A DNA stretch of 64,000 nucleotides from positions 1 to 64,000 of the forward strand of contig NZ_RZIS01000012.1 of the NCBI RefSeq assembly GCF_005281835.1, written 5' to 3'. The notes beneath the pieces were generated by a model, which was not told the DNA's origin, searched no databases, and was given only the letters and a program-made list of their open reading frames with translations. The position numbers and the translations under genes were made by a program. Positions 1 to 9,233 of this stretch are shown here, piece after piece. The DNA comes from Vibrio profundi. GTDB taxonomy: Bacteria > Pseudomonadota > Gammaproteobacteria > Enterobacterales > Vibrionaceae. Each line of letters starts with the position of its first letter. Within the stretch, counting starts at the first letter, position 1.

Positions 1-189
1 TTCACGGAGAGTCGTGAAGTCATTCGCTTTAAGGTTAGTCGAGCTTGTTTGTTTCCGCTGTCTCGTTTTGTTGGAGCCAGTATAGGGGTTTATGGAAAAT
101 TGATAATCCCACCAAAATGAAAATGATTTTTACGTATTTGTAATAGTAAAGTGTGAGAACTTTCTCTTTTTCTATTAATAGCCAACAAA

Positions 190-801
190 TCATTGAGTTA
201 ACGGCAGTGAAGTCCCAATCGCTGCGAATAAGCCACCACTCACCTGATTAAATCGCTTACCTGTACGCGCGAGCCAAGGGCGAAGTTTGATCGCAACGCC
301 AGCGATAAGGTATTCAACGCAAAACTCGACGAAGGCAAAGGTTGCAGCCATAACAACGAACTGCGTGAATAACGGTAGCTCTGGGTTGATGAACTGCGGC
401 AAAAATGCAGCGAAGAACAACAGCACTTTCGGGTTGGCAATGGCGGCAAGCAAACCTTGTCGGAATAAAGAAAAGTTGCTCGCGGTGCGTCCTTTCTCGA
501 CAGGTTTTAGCTCTAGAGGCGGTGCGAGCCACATTTTTATCCCTAACCAGACAAGATAAGCGCCGCCAACCCATTTGAAGATAGACAATAGATTGGCTGA
601 AGCAAGCAGCAAGGCGCTAATGCCAAACATGGTTAATGCCATGAGAAGTACGAAACCAAACATCCCGCCACTAATGGTAAATAGGGTCTTTTTTTGCCCG
701 TACATTACGCCATGAGTTAACACCAATAGTCCGCTAGGCCCTGGGGCAAGAGTGAGGCCAATAACGGCAATAAAATAGATGAACCAAGTATCTAACGGCA
801 T
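190..801 (-). CDS. LysE/RhtB family amino-acid exporter
   Basis: A 203-residue inner-membrane protein with about six hydrophobic segments. The N-terminal LAPGPSGLLVLTHG stretch (about residues 18-31) matches the PGP signature of LysE/RhtB exporters, and the length is normal for the family. Members export amino acids or their derivatives; the substrate cannot be read from sequence. The gene is divergent from the GlxA-type regulator at 947, with a 145-bp shared intergenic region, so that regulator may control it (inference). The ATG at 801 directly precedes the first membrane segment. The 189 bases beyond its stop hold no gene I can support. Confidence 0.88.
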   Translation of the reverse strand: MPLDTWFIYFIAVIGLTLAPGPSGLLVLTHGVMYGQKKTLFTISGGMFGFVLLMALTMFGISALLLASANLLSIFKWVGGAYLVWLGIKMWLAPPLELKPVEKGRTASNFSLFRQGLLAAIANPKVLLFFAAFLPQFINPELPLFTQFVVMAATFAFVEFCVEYLIAGVAIKLRPWLARTGKRFNQVSGGLFAAIGTSLPLTQ

Positions 802-946
802 AGTTTATCTCGATAAAGTTGTTGGAATATTCAAAAAGTATAGGGGGAGAATGCGCAGTTAATTGGGTGTTAATTGGTCGTATGGTGGTAATATCTAGAC
901 AAGTGTTTAATCGCATCACTAGCCAAAGTGAGAAGGAAGCGGCTTT

Positions 947-1966
947 ATGAATACGGATAACAAAGCGTTGCACCCAGAGAAGCGATCACCAGACGTTCGA
1001 TTTTTATTGTTGCCTTTACCTGAGTTTGGTTTGCTTCCATTTGCTGGTTTTTTAGACAAACTACGTTTGTCGGCTGATGAAGAGGATTACAGTCAGCAGC
1101 AATATTGTGCATGGCACATTAGTGGGTTAAAGCCTGGCAATATTGTGTCGAGTAGCGGCGTGACAATTGAGCCAGAAAGCTGCATCGATGAACTTGAACT
1201 GAGCGATTACGACTATTTGGTGGTGTTTGGCGGACGTAGAGCAGAAGACAGCCGTCAGTTAAGCGACCAATACCGCAAGGTCTTGCACTTAGCGGCGTCT
1301 AAAGGGGTGACTTTGGTCAGCATAGATAATGCGTGTTTTTTATTTGCCGAAGCTGGATTACTGGAGGATCACAAAGTGGCCGTTCACTGGCGGCACGTGC
1401 AAGAATTTAGGACGGCTTTCCCACTGATTGACGTGCGCACTGAGCAACTGTATTGCATCGATAATAAAAGGATTAGCTGCGCCGGAGGCAATGCCGCGAT
1501 TGATTTAGCGGTTGAACTGGTGACTCGCCATTGTGGCCGTAATCGTGCACTGAAAGGACTGGCGGATATGTTGGTTGATGAAGCGCGCGAGCAAGCTCAT
1601 CATCTTAAATCGCTGGACGCTGATACCAAGATCAACAATATTCCCAACCGTCATATTGGCCGAGCTATCGGATTGATGCGCCAACTATTATCGGAATCTA
1701 AAACGGTCGATGAATTGGCACACAGTTTGGCGATTAGCCGGCGCCAGCTCGATCGATTGTTTCAAGACAAATTCAATCAAACCGCCAGAGAATATTGGGC
1801 TGAGATGCGAATGCAACATGTGCATTGGCGAGTCCTAAATTCAGCGCATAGCTTGCAATATTTGGCTGACGAAATCGGTATTCAAGACGTCAGTTATTTC
1901 TGCAAAGTGTTTCGAAAACGTTTTGGTGTGACCCCTAATTCATTACGCCAGCCCTCTATCGAATAG
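947..1966 (+). CDS. GlxA-family transcriptional regulator (DJ-1/PfpI-like domain plus AraC HTH)
   Basis: A 339-residue regulator. Residues about 15-190 form a DJ-1/PfpI class I glutamine-amidotransferase-like fold, used in this family for ligand sensing. Residues about 235-332 are an AraC-type double helix-turn-helix, ending in the usual signature around DVSYFCKVFRKRFGVTPNSLR. Relatives regulate catabolism of arginine, choline/carnitine and other nitrogen compounds. AAGGAAG lies upstream of the ATG. Its divergent partner is a LysE-type exporter, so regulation of amino-acid export or use is a reasonable guess. Family is certain; target and ligand are unknown. Confidence 0.88.
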   Translation: MNTDNKALHPEKRSPDVRFLLLPLPEFGLLPFAGFLDKLRLSADEEDYSQQQYCAWHISGLKPGNIVSSSGVTIEPESCIDELELSDYDYLVVFGGRRAEDSRQLSDQYRKVLHLAASKGVTLVSIDNACFLFAEAGLLEDHKVAVHWRHVQEFRTAFPLIDVRTEQLYCIDNKRISCAGGNAAIDLAVELVTRHCGRNRALKGLADMLVDEAREQAHHLKSLDADTKINNIPNRHIGRAIGLMRQLLSESKTVDELAHSLAISRRQLDRLFQDKFNQTAREYWAEMRMQHVHWRVLNSAHSLQYLADEIGIQDVSYFCKVFRKRFGVTPNSLRQPSIE

Positions 1967-2254
1967 CGGCTTTTTCGCGCAGTTCGAACCCTAATTCGAC
2001 CTGATAACCATAATTTTGTTAATTGGGTCACTTACTGTTATCGCAAAACAGGCAGTCAGCGCTTTATTAGTGAATTGTTATGGTGTTTTATAAGAAATGT
2101 TAATGCTTGCTTGGTGTTTTATATAGTAATGCTAGGCAATTGAAGCTGATAAATCATAATGAAGATTCGGTTATTCAGCCTCTAACTTACTAAAACAATT
2201 AGCAAACTTATTCATTTAAACCATGCGCAGTCGAACTATCAAGAGGGTGGTGTA

Positions 2255-4228
2255 GTGAACAGTGACGTTTATTCAGCCAAAGAGATCGCTGAACCCAATG
2301 TGAGTTCTCGACCTTTAAGTGCGCTGAAATCCCCCCGAAGAAAATGGTTTGGCTGGAAGGGTATTGAGCAACGTTTAGTGCTCGCGCTGGCCATGCTTTC
2401 AATGACGACGATCTTTCTGTCGGTGGTTTCCACGTTTACCTTTAACGATCTCAACCAGCGCCTCGTTGAACTCAAGGAAAGTGAGATTCCCGCACTGGAT
2501 CAAGCGGCACGCTTGAACGACATGGTGCGCGTGATCATTGTCGCCTCCTCCCAATTGAGTGATGCCGAATCTAACCTTGAGCGAAAACAGTTTCTTCAAC
2601 GCATTGAAGAAGCGATTGCCGTGATGGATGGCATCATGGTTCAGTTCCCTGAATATCACTCCTATTTTAAAGACCTGATCGCGCAAGTGCACAATAGCTT
2701 GAGTTTGCTTTACCAAAGTGAAATCGAGTCCGATCATTTGAATAAAGAATTACGCAACTTGCTAGAAGGTTTTTATCCTTTGCTGCAATTGGCCAGTAAT
2801 TCGCTGGATGCACTGCCACAGGCCAGTAAAGAGAGAATTCAATACACCCAGCTAAAGTCGCTACTTTATTATCAATTGGGCTTGGTAGAGAAGTTATACA
2901 ACGATTCGAGTTTTAATGAGCTGGATTACACCAGCTACCGCTTGGAACAAGTGGGTGAAGAGTGGTGGGCGCTGTGGGTGAATGGTGATCTGCGCAGTGA
3001 ATTCCCAGAACTCGATAAACAATTAGCGGTGATTTACAACTTAGCTTCAAGCTCAAGTAGTTTGTATTCTGTGAAAAATAAAGCGCTAGATTATCGATAT
3101 CAAGAACAATACTTTCTGCAAAATAGCCGCGAGCACCTTAATCAACTGACGGTACAAATAGAAAGCAACACCAGCAAAGTAAACCGCAATATTGATCAAT
3201 CGATCAATCAGGCTCAGGAATCGCTGCACTCAAATCAACGCCTGTCATTATTCCTTTCTCTATTCAGCATCTTAGCGGCGGCTGCGATTTCTTGGTTCTA
3301 CGTTCGTAAAAGCATTTTAGAACGTTTATTACAGCTAAAAGACAACATGTTCGCGATTTCGACCGGGCATTTAGATACCGAAGTTGCGATTCGCGGGCGA
3401 GACGAAGTGACGCAAATGGCGAAGTATTTAAAAGTATTCCAAACCACCGCCAAAATCGTTAAGCAGACTAACCGCAAACTAGAAGCTGAGGTCGAAGAAC
3501 GCACCTTAGCGGAAGCCAAATTACGAGTGACTCAAGATGAGCTAGTGCAAGCAGGGAAATTGGCAGCGCTTGGGCAATTAAGTGTCGGAATTACTCATGA
3601 AATCAATCAGCCGCTGACCGCAGTAAACAGCCATGTGCGAAGCGCTCAATTGTGGCTGGATAAAGATAGGCCCGACAAAGCTGTACTCAATCTACAAAAA
3701 ATTGAAACCTTACTCGAAAAGGTGGCTGCTATTACCCGCCACTTGAAAGCATTCTCACGCAAGAGTGACGGAAAAATAGAGAGCGTAGAACTGCAGGGTG
3801 TTATCAGCGATGCTATTGAGCTATTTGAAACCAGACGTAATAACGTGGCGATTGTTTACAAGAAAGGCCCGATCCCTAGCGTTCGAGCGAACAGCATTCG
3901 TCTTGAGCAAGTGTTGGTGAACTTGATCAGCAACGCGTTAGATGCGGTTGAGTTGAATGATGCTCCGAGCATAGAAATCGCAACTTTAGAATCGGAAGCT
4001 ACAGTCATCATTTCGGTCAAAGACAATGGCCTCGGCATTCCAGCAGAAGACATCCCACACTTGTTCGACCCTTTCTATTCCCGTAAATCATCAGGTAAAG
4101 GGTTGGGCCTCGGCCTATCCATCGCATACAACATTATTAAAGATTTTGGTGGCTCGATTCATGTTGAATCGGTAGAGCATCAAGGCACAGAATTTATCGT
4201 TACTTTACAAAAAGGCACTCACTCATGA
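2255..4228 (+). CDS. Membrane sensor histidine kinase (DctB/PgtB-like), partner of the sigma-54 activator
   Basis: A 657-residue kinase. A membrane helix at about 41-63 is followed by a large, mostly helical periplasmic region of about 270 residues, a second helix near 330-352, a HAMP linker, then HisKA and HATPase domains. The phospho-acceptor is His448 in THEINQPL, the form of H-box seen in DctB-type kinases; DNGLGIP and GKGLGLGLS are the ATP-lid motifs. The start is GTG, preceded by GAGGG. The stop overlaps the downstream activator by 4 bp (ATGA). An all-helical periplasmic domain recalls the phosphoglycerate sensor PgtB, but the ligand is unknown. From the neighbouring regulon I infer that it senses an organophosphate or phosphodiester. 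Confidence 0.9.
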   Translation: MNSDVYSAKEIAEPNVSSRPLSALKSPRRKWFGWKGIEQRLVLALAMLSMTTIFLSVVSTFTFNDLNQRLVELKESEIPALDQAARLNDMVRVIIVASSQLSDAESNLERKQFLQRIEEAIAVMDGIMVQFPEYHSYFKDLIAQVHNSLSLLYQSEIESDHLNKELRNLLEGFYPLLQLASNSLDALPQASKERIQYTQLKSLLYYQLGLVEKLYNDSSFNELDYTSYRLEQVGEEWWALWVNGDLRSEFPELDKQLAVIYNLASSSSSLYSVKNKALDYRYQEQYFLQNSREHLNQLTVQIESNTSKVNRNIDQSINQAQESLHSNQRLSLFLSLFSILAAAAISWFYVRKSILERLLQLKDNMFAISTGHLDTEVAIRGRDEVTQMAKYLKVFQTTAKIVKQTNRKLEAEVEERTLAEAKLRVTQDELVQAGKLAALGQLSVGITHEINQPLTAVNSHVRSAQLWLDKDRPDKAVLNLQKIETLLEKVAAITRHLKAFSRKSDGKIESVELQGVISDAIELFETRRNNVAIVYKKGPIPSVRANSIRLEQVLVNLISNALDAVELNDAPSIEIATLESEATVIISVKDNGLGIPAEDIPHLFDPFYSRKSSGKGLGLGLSIAYNIIKDFGGSIHVESVEHQGTEFIVTLQKGTHS

Positions 4229-5577
4229 CCCTAGAAAAACACATAGTTCTTATCGATGACGAAATAGATGTCGTGGAAGCCGTGAGTGAAATGCTAGAAC
4301 TGGAAGGCTTTAATGTCACCACGTTTACAGACCCAAACCAGGGGCTGAAATCATTAACCGCCAATTGCCAATCTGTGGTGTTGTGTGATGTGCGAATGCC
4401 AAAAGTAGATGGCTTAACGCTGCTGAGCTCGATTCAACATCGAGCGCCAAATGTACCAGTGCTATTAATGAGTGGGCATGGGGATATTCCAATGGCCATT
4501 GAAGCGATGAAGCTTGGCGCTTTCGACTTTCTCGAAAAGCCGTTGAATACCGCAGAGTTAGTGGAAAAACTCGATTTAGCATTGACTCAAAGCCAGCAAA
4601 ACTTACCTCAGGCACCAGATGGCGAAGAGAGCGCTGAACTGCCTATTGAATCGGTGGTGATTGGCCAATCTAAGAGTATGGATACGATTCGAAAACAAGT
4701 ATTGGCGCTGTCGCACACAGGGGTTGATACCATCATCAATGGCGAGACTGGGACAGGTAAAGAAGTGATCGCGAGAGCGCTCCATCAATTCAGCCGCCGT
4801 AAAGCAAAGCCGTTCGTCGCCATCAATTGCGGTGGCATGACAGAAAGCATCATTGAGAGTGAACTGTTTGGCCACGAAGCGGGCTCGTTTACCAGCGCCA
4901 ACAAAAAGCGCATTGGTAAAATTGAACAGGCTAATGGTGGCACCCTGTTTCTAGACGAAATAGAGAGTATGCCAATCGCTGTTCAAATTAAGCTATTGCG
5001 CGTGATACAAGAACGCGTGATTGAGCGAGTGGGCGGTAACGAACTGATCCCCGTCGATATTGTGGTAGTCGCTGCCAGCAAAGCCGATTTAGCCAGCCTC
5101 AGCGAGTCGGGGGAGTTTAGAGCCGATCTGTTTTATCGACTGAATATCGCGAGCCTAAACTTGCCAGCGCTACGCCATCGAAAAGAAGATATTCAGCTGC
5201 TGTTTCGCCATTTCGTAATCCAAGCGAGTAAGAAGTATAAAACCCGTCCATCTACGATTTATCCTGAGCAAATCCAGCAGCTTAGCAGACACGAATGGCC
5301 GGGTAACGTTCGAGAGCTTCGTAATGTTGCCGACCGATTCGTACTTGGCATTGTCGGCGATGGATTCGACCTTCAATCACCTATTTGTGAATCGACCAAT
5401 GAAGATTTTGCTTTCGAAAAGCAGATGGAACAATACGAGCGTAATGTACTGACAGAGGCCTTGATTGAAAGCTCCGGCAATATCAATGAAGTGTCTGCCA
5501 AACTGAACCTTCCCCGTAAAACCTTGTACCGAAAAATGAAGAAACATCAGCTTGATAAAGAAAGTTTTAAAGCCTAG
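4225..5577 (+). CDS. NtrC/DctD-type sigma-54-dependent response regulator
   Basis: A 450-residue enhancer-binding protein: receiver domain (about 1-120, acceptor Asp in LCDVRMPKVDG), AAA+ ATPase (about 145-385, Walker A GETGTGKE, Walker B GGTLFLDEIES) and a Fis-type DNA-binding helix pair at the C-terminus (NINEVSAKLNLPRKTLYRKM). The sigma-54 contact loop reads GSFTSA at residues 220-225 instead of GAFTGA; the key Phe and Thr are kept. It is translationally coupled to the kinase. Two exact -24/-12 promoters lie downstream, before the phosphodiesterase and before phnD, each with upstream TGACCCA elements. This makes those units the likely targets. Confidence 0.93.
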   Translation: MTLEKHIVLIDDEIDVVEAVSEMLELEGFNVTTFTDPNQGLKSLTANCQSVVLCDVRMPKVDGLTLLSSIQHRAPNVPVLLMSGHGDIPMAIEAMKLGAFDFLEKPLNTAELVEKLDLALTQSQQNLPQAPDGEESAELPIESVVIGQSKSMDTIRKQVLALSHTGVDTIINGETGTGKEVIARALHQFSRRKAKPFVAINCGGMTESIIESELFGHEAGSFTSANKKRIGKIEQANGGTLFLDEIESMPIAVQIKLLRVIQERVIERVGGNELIPVDIVVVAASKADLASLSESGEFRADLFYRLNIASLNLPALRHRKEDIQLLFRHFVIQASKKYKTRPSTIYPEQIQQLSRHEWPGNVRELRNVADRFVLGIVGDGFDLQSPICESTNEDFAFEKQMEQYERNVLTEALIESSGNINEVSAKLNLPRKTLYRKMKKHQLDKESFKA

Positions 5578-5604
5578 ATAAACGATGAAACACACAAGAC
5601 AAGA

Positions 5605-5617
5605 ATGACCCATTATT
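5605..5617 (+). promoter_or_regulatory. Putative upstream activator half-site before the phosphodiesterase gene
   Basis: ATGACCCATTATT carries the same TGACCCA core as the two dyads upstream of phnD. It lies about 60 bp upstream of the -24 element of the sigma-54 promoter at 5673. The opposite arm is poor here, so this may be a weaker site or half-site. Binding by the adjacent NtrC-type regulator is inferred. Confidence 0.5.
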
Positions 5618-5672
5618 AGAGTTAATAGTCTTGAGTGTTTGGTAAATTATTGTATTTTAAGTAAATTAACAA

Positions 5673-5689
5673 TTGGCATGAAGCGTGCA
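5673..5689 (+). promoter_or_regulatory. Sigma-54 (-24/-12) promoter of the phosphodiesterase gene
   Basis: TTGGCATGAAGCGTGCA has the invariant GG at 5675-5676 and GC at 5687-5688, separated by exactly 10 bp. Transcription would begin near 5700, giving a leader of about 125 nt before the ATG at 5826. It follows a sigma-54 activator gene directly and closely resembles the promoter at 7263. Confidence 0.82.
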
Positions 5690-5825
5690 ATTCACTGGAT
5701 GTGGCGTTAGTCCACAGGAGGTCAGCATAGGCCGTTACCGAAAGCTTGTATCACGGTGGCACTCCGCTTCGCTGACCGAACAACGGAAAGTACAAGAACA
5801 TTGCTTGTTGCAAGGAGATACAAAC

Positions 5826-7046
5826 ATGAAGCAAATACTGAAAGGTTCAATTGCTCTAATACTAGGTATGACTGCTATGGGAGCAACTGCTGCGCCTAAG
5901 TCTGCTGATTTAGGGCCTCGTCCCCTCTTTTTAGTAAACAATATGGACGAAGGACCTTTGAAATCTAAGCTACTGAGTTGTAGTGAAGGGCCTTTTCATC
6001 GAAGTGATTTCTCTATCGGCCACCGCGGCGCTGCCATGCAGTTCCCTGAGCATACTAAGGAATCGTACTTAGCGGCGATTCAAATGGGTGCAGGTGTCGT
6101 GGAATGTGACGTTACCTTCACCAAAGACAAAGAGCTTGTTTGTCGCCACTCGCAAAGCGATCTTCATACTACGACGGATGTGCTAGCGCACCCAGATCTT
6201 GCGAAGAAATGTTCAGTGCCTTTCAAGCCAGCAAACCCTGCGACAGGCGAAGATGCGCAAGTAGAGTGTCGTACGTCTGATTTCACTTTGGCGGAATTTA
6301 AAACGCTAAAAGGCAAAATGGATGGTGCTAACCCGAAAGCGACCACGGTTGAGGAGTACATGAATGGAACACCGGGCTGGCGTACAGATTTGTACAGCCA
6401 AAGCGGGACTTTGATGACACATGCAGAAAGTGCAGCCTTATTTAAAAAGCACGGAGTGAAAGTGACACCTGAATTGAAGTCTGCTTCTGTCGACATGCCT
6501 TTCAATGGCTTTACTCAAGAAATGTACGCGCAAAAGTTAGTCGACGAGTTGAAAGCGGCTGGCTTTAAACCGTCTGAAACGTATTTGCAGTCGTTTAACT
6601 TAGATGACGTGAAGTACTGGATCAACGAGAATCCAAAGTTTGGTAAACAAGCGGTGTACTTAGATGACCGTGTCTATGACCAAGCTGATTTCGTGGCGTC
6701 TGTTGAGAATATGAAAGACTTGCGAGATGCCGGTGTCAACATTATTGCGCCACCGCTGTTTGCTCTTGTTGAACTTGATGACAAAAACGACCTTGTGGCG
6801 TCTAACTATGCGAAGTTAGCGAAGGAAGCGGACCTCGATATCATTGCTTGGACGTTAGAGCGCTCTGGCCCATTAGCACAAGGTGGCGGTTGGTATTACC
6901 AAAGCGTTAAGCAAGGCATCAACAATGATGGTGATATGATGAAAATGCTGGACGTGCTAGCACAAGATGTGGGCGTGCTTGGCGTATTCAGTGATTGGCC
7001 TGCAACGGTTACTTACTACGCAAACTGCATGGACAGCCAATCTTAA
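5826..7046 (+). CDS. Secreted glycerophosphodiester phosphodiesterase (GDPD family)
   Basis: A 406-residue enzyme with an N-terminal signal peptide (about 1-23, ending near ATAA). GDPD family enzymes hydrolyse glycerophosphodiesters to glycerol-3-phosphate and an alcohol. Visible catalytic features are [14 protein letters not shown] (His-Arg plus Glu), the metal-binding ECDVTF, and the nearby RHSQSDLH histidine. A longer reading frame opens at 5685, but that lies inside the predicted promoter; the ATG at 5826 has AAGGAG upstream and starts the signal peptide. It is a single-gene unit ended by a hairpin terminator. With the downstream Phn-type transporter it suggests hydrolysis of a phosphodiester outside the membrane, followed by uptake (inference). 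Confidence 0.9.
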   Translation: MKQILKGSIALILGMTAMGATAAPKSADLGPRPLFLVNNMDEGPLKSKLLSCSEGPFHRSDFSIGHRGAAMQFPEHTKESYLAAIQMGAGVVECDVTFTKDKELVCRHSQSDLHTTTDVLAHPDLAKKCSVPFKPANPATGEDAQVECRTSDFTLAEFKTLKGKMDGANPKATTVEEYMNGTPGWRTDLYSQSGTLMTHAESAALFKKHGVKVTPELKSASVDMPFNGFTQEMYAQKLVDELKAAGFKPSETYLQSFNLDDVKYWINENPKFGKQAVYLDDRVYDQADFVASVENMKDLRDAGVNIIAPPLFALVELDDKNDLVASNYAKLAKEADLDIIAWTLERSGPLAQGGGWYYQSVKQGINNDGDMMKMLDVLAQDVGVLGVFSDWPATVTYYANCMDSQS

Positions 7047-7114
7047 TAGATGGCTTATAAGTGGGTTTAAAAGCCATAGACATAAAGGTCCTTGGTTTAA
7101 AACATGGATAGTTT

Positions 7115-7138
7115 AAAGAGCCTTCGGGCTCTTTTTTT
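7115..7138 (+). terminator. Rho-independent terminator after the phosphodiesterase gene
   Basis: Eight-bp stem AAAGAGCC/GGCTCTTT with a TTCG tetraloop, followed by a T run. It separates this unit from the phnD promoter. Confidence 0.9.
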
Positions 7139-7152
7139 GGGTATAAATATCA

Positions 7153-7204
7153 TGGGACATAAATGACCCAAATGCAGTCTATGCGCTTGGACACGAGTGA
7201 CCCA
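7153..7204 (+). promoter_or_regulatory. Two upstream activator dyads before phnD
   Basis: Two 18-bp inverted repeats share one design: TGGGACATAAATGACCCA at 7153-7170 (7 of 8 arm positions pair) and TTGGACACGAGTGACCCA at 7187-7204 (6 of 8). Their centres are 34 bp apart, about three helical turns, and the nearer lies about 70 bp upstream of the -24 element. This arrangement is typical of NtrC-family enhancers. The regulator encoded at 4225 is the obvious candidate. Confidence 0.7.
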
Positions 7205-7262
7205 TAATCAATTGATGAATTGAATGGTTTGTTTAAGTTGTTGAATTATAATAATTTAATTG

Positions 7263-7279
7263 TTGGCATGATGGCTGCT
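7263..7279 (+). promoter_or_regulatory. Sigma-54 (-24/-12) promoter of the phnD-phnC-phnE-phnE unit
   Basis: TTGGCATGATGGCTGCT has GG at 7265-7266 and GC at 7277-7278, with exactly 10 bp between. The first nine bases are identical to the promoter at 5673. The predicted start near 7290 leaves a leader of about 35 nt before the ATG at 7325. Confidence 0.83.
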
Positions 7280-7324
7280 ATAGAGCTTGTGACTTTCAAC
7301 AATAAGTAAAAGTAAGGTTTGAAT

Positions 7325-8365
7325 ATGAAAATCAGTGTTAAAGGACTGTTAATCGCTAGCTCATTACTACTTCCTTCAATGGCTATGGCAAGCGACTGCT
7401 CTAGCCGTGGTGTGTTAGACGATCGATACTGTGATGAAAACCAAGATTTAGTGGCAGATTCACCGAAGAATCCTGATGAGTGGAACGACCCAAGCACGCT
7501 TGTATTTACGTACACGCCGGTAGAAGATCCTGCATTGTATAAAGATGCATTCGCAGACTTCCAAGCGCACCTAAGCAAGATCACTGGCAAACGAGTTATA
7601 TACTACACGGTTCACTCGAACTCTGCGCAAGTAGAAGCGATGCGTTCTGGTCGTCTACACGTGGCTGGTTTCTCAACGGGGCCAACAGGCTACGCGGTTA
7701 ACCTAGCGGGTTACGTACCAATTGCCGTTAAAGGTGATGAGTCTGGTTTCCAAGGCTACAACCTAATTACTATCGTTCGTAAAGACAGCGGTATTAACAC
7801 TATGGCTGATCTGAAAGGGAAAAAGGTTGCTCACACTTCTGCGTCTTCCAACTCTGGTAACCTTGCTCCACGTGCGCTATTCCCTGCAAAAGGTCTAGTG
7901 CCAGATGAAGATTACAAAGTGTTGTACTCAGGTAAGCACGACCAATCTATTCTAGGTGTTTATAACGGAGACTATGATGCAGCACCTGTGGCATCTGATG
8001 TGTACGACCGTATGGTGGCAGCAGGGCGTGTTGACGACTCTGAGCTTAAAATCATCTACCGCAGTCCACGTTTCCCAACGTCGGCATTTGGTTACGCATA
8101 CAACTTGAAACCTGAGCTTGTCGAAAAGATCAACGAAGCTTTCTTCAGCTACCGCTTTACGCCAGAAATGAGCGCAGCGTTCAAAGGTGCAGACCGTTTC
8201 TCTCCAATTACATACCAAGAAGAGTGGGATGTGATTCGTGATATCGCCCACGCGACAGGCACGGCTTACACAAAAGCGGGCTTGAAAAAACTGGCTGAAA
8301 AAGATGCGGCTAAACGCGCTAAGAAAAAAGCAGCCGAACTGGCTAAGCAAGCAAACAACGGTTAA
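7325..8365 (+). CDS. phnD: Phosphonate/phosphate-ester ABC transporter substrate-binding protein (PhnD-like)
   Basis: A 346-residue periplasmic binding protein with a signal peptide (about 1-22, ending MAMA). The family motif HTSASSNSGNLAPRALF lines the ligand pocket of PhnD/PtxB-type proteins. The ATG at 7325 was chosen over an in-frame TTG at 7319 because TAAGG lies seven bases upstream of it. The last 25 or so residues form a Lys/Ala-rich tail (KDAAKRAKKKAAELAKQ), which is unusual for the family. It heads the transporter operon behind a sigma-54 promoter. Ligand could be a phosphonate, a phosphodiester or another phosphorylated compound. No C-P lyase genes are nearby, so a phosphate ester is as likely as a phosphonate. 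Confidence 0.88.
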   Translation: MKISVKGLLIASSLLLPSMAMASDCSSRGVLDDRYCDENQDLVADSPKNPDEWNDPSTLVFTYTPVEDPALYKDAFADFQAHLSKITGKRVIYYTVHSNSAQVEAMRSGRLHVAGFSTGPTGYAVNLAGYVPIAVKGDESGFQGYNLITIVRKDSGINTMADLKGKKVAHTSASSNSGNLAPRALFPAKGLVPDEDYKVLYSGKHDQSILGVYNGDYDAAPVASDVYDRMVAAGRVDDSELKIIYRSPRFPTSAFGYAYNLKPELVEKINEAFFSYRFTPEMSAAFKGADRFSPITYQEEWDVIRDIAHATGTAYTKAGLKKLAEKDAAKRAKKKAAELAKQANNG

Positions 8366-8402
8366 TTCTTAGCTCTCCCCCGAGCACCTATCTCAACGAA
8401 AA

Positions 8403-8431
8403 AACTATGCCCTCACGGGTAGGGCATAGTT
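8403..8431 (+). promoter_or_regulatory. Intercistronic hairpin between phnD and phnC
   Basis: A perfect 11-bp stem (AACTATGCCCT/AGGGCATAGTT) with a 7-nt loop and no T run after it, so it is unlikely to be a full terminator. Such hairpins between binding-protein and ATPase genes often stabilise the upstream message and lower downstream expression (inference here). Confidence 0.65.
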
Positions 8432-8462
8432 CATCCTAAATTTTTGTATAAGGAAATGCAGT

Positions 8463-9233
8463 ATGGCCGTAGCAAGCTATGACGGAATAAAGATCAACAA
8501 CCTTTTTCATGAATATGTGGCAGGCAAGCCAATCCTTAAAGGCATTAACATTGATATCGACGAACCGGGTATCATCGCAATTATTGGCCCATCGGGCACA
8601 GGTAAAAGTACCTTGCTGCGTTGTATCAACCGTTTGAACGATCCGAGCCAAGGAGAAATTCTTTTTGACGGTGCAGACCTAACGCAGCTTCAAGGGCAGG
8701 CACTACGTAAACAGCGCCGCCATATTGGTATGGTGTTTCAAGAGTACAACTTAGTTGAGCGACTCACGGTTATCGAAAACGTACTCAGTGGCCGTTTAGG
8801 TTACATGTCAGCGTGGAACGCGTGGCGACGTAACTACTCTTCAGAAGACCTTGCTAAAGCATTTGAACTGCTAGAATTCGTTGGCCTACAAGATTTCGCG
8901 AATCAACGAGCAGACAGCCTGTCTGGTGGTCAGCGCCAACGCGTGGGCATTGCCAGAGCAGTCATGCAAGACCCGTATATTCTACTGGCGGATGAACCGA
9001 CTTCATCGCTAGACCCTAAAACTGCCGTTGAAATTATGGAACTAATGGAAACCTTCGCTGAGCAGAAGAACATCCCAGTTTTAGTCAACATCCACGATGT
9101 GAACCTTGCTAAGCGATACGCCAAACGCATCATCGGCATGTGTAACGGTAAGGTGCATTATGACGGTAGCCCTGAAGGCATTTCCGAAGAAGATCTGAAG
9201 ATCATTTATGGAGGTGAATCATGGCTGGATTAA
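8463..9233 (+). CDS. phnC: Phosphonate-type ABC transporter ATP-binding protein (PhnC-like)
   Basis: A 256-residue ATPase with Walker [10 protein letters not shown] (about 41-49), signature [13 protein letters not shown] and Walker [13 protein letters not shown]. Length and order are standard for PhnC. It energises the two downstream permeases for import of the PhnD ligand. AAGGAAATGCAGT precedes the ATG. Its end overlaps the first permease gene by 13 bp, indicating translational coupling. Confidence 0.92.
   Translation: MAVASYDGIKINNLFHEYVAGKPILKGINIDIDEPGIIAIIGPSGTGKSTLLRCINRLNDPSQGEILFDGADLTQLQGQALRKQRRHIGMVFQEYNLVERLTVIENVLSGRLGYMSAWNAWRRNYSSEDLAKAFELLEFVGLQDFANQRADSLSGGQRQRVGIARAVMQDPYILLADEPTSSLDPKTAVEIMELMETFAEQKNIPVLVNIHDVNLAKRYAKRIIGMCNGKVHYDGSPEGISEEDLKIIYGGESWLD

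Noticed and set aside
5685-5825. Upstream extension of the phosphodiesterase reading frame
   Set aside because: It begins inside the sigma-54 promoter, before the predicted transcription start, and would bury the signal peptide.
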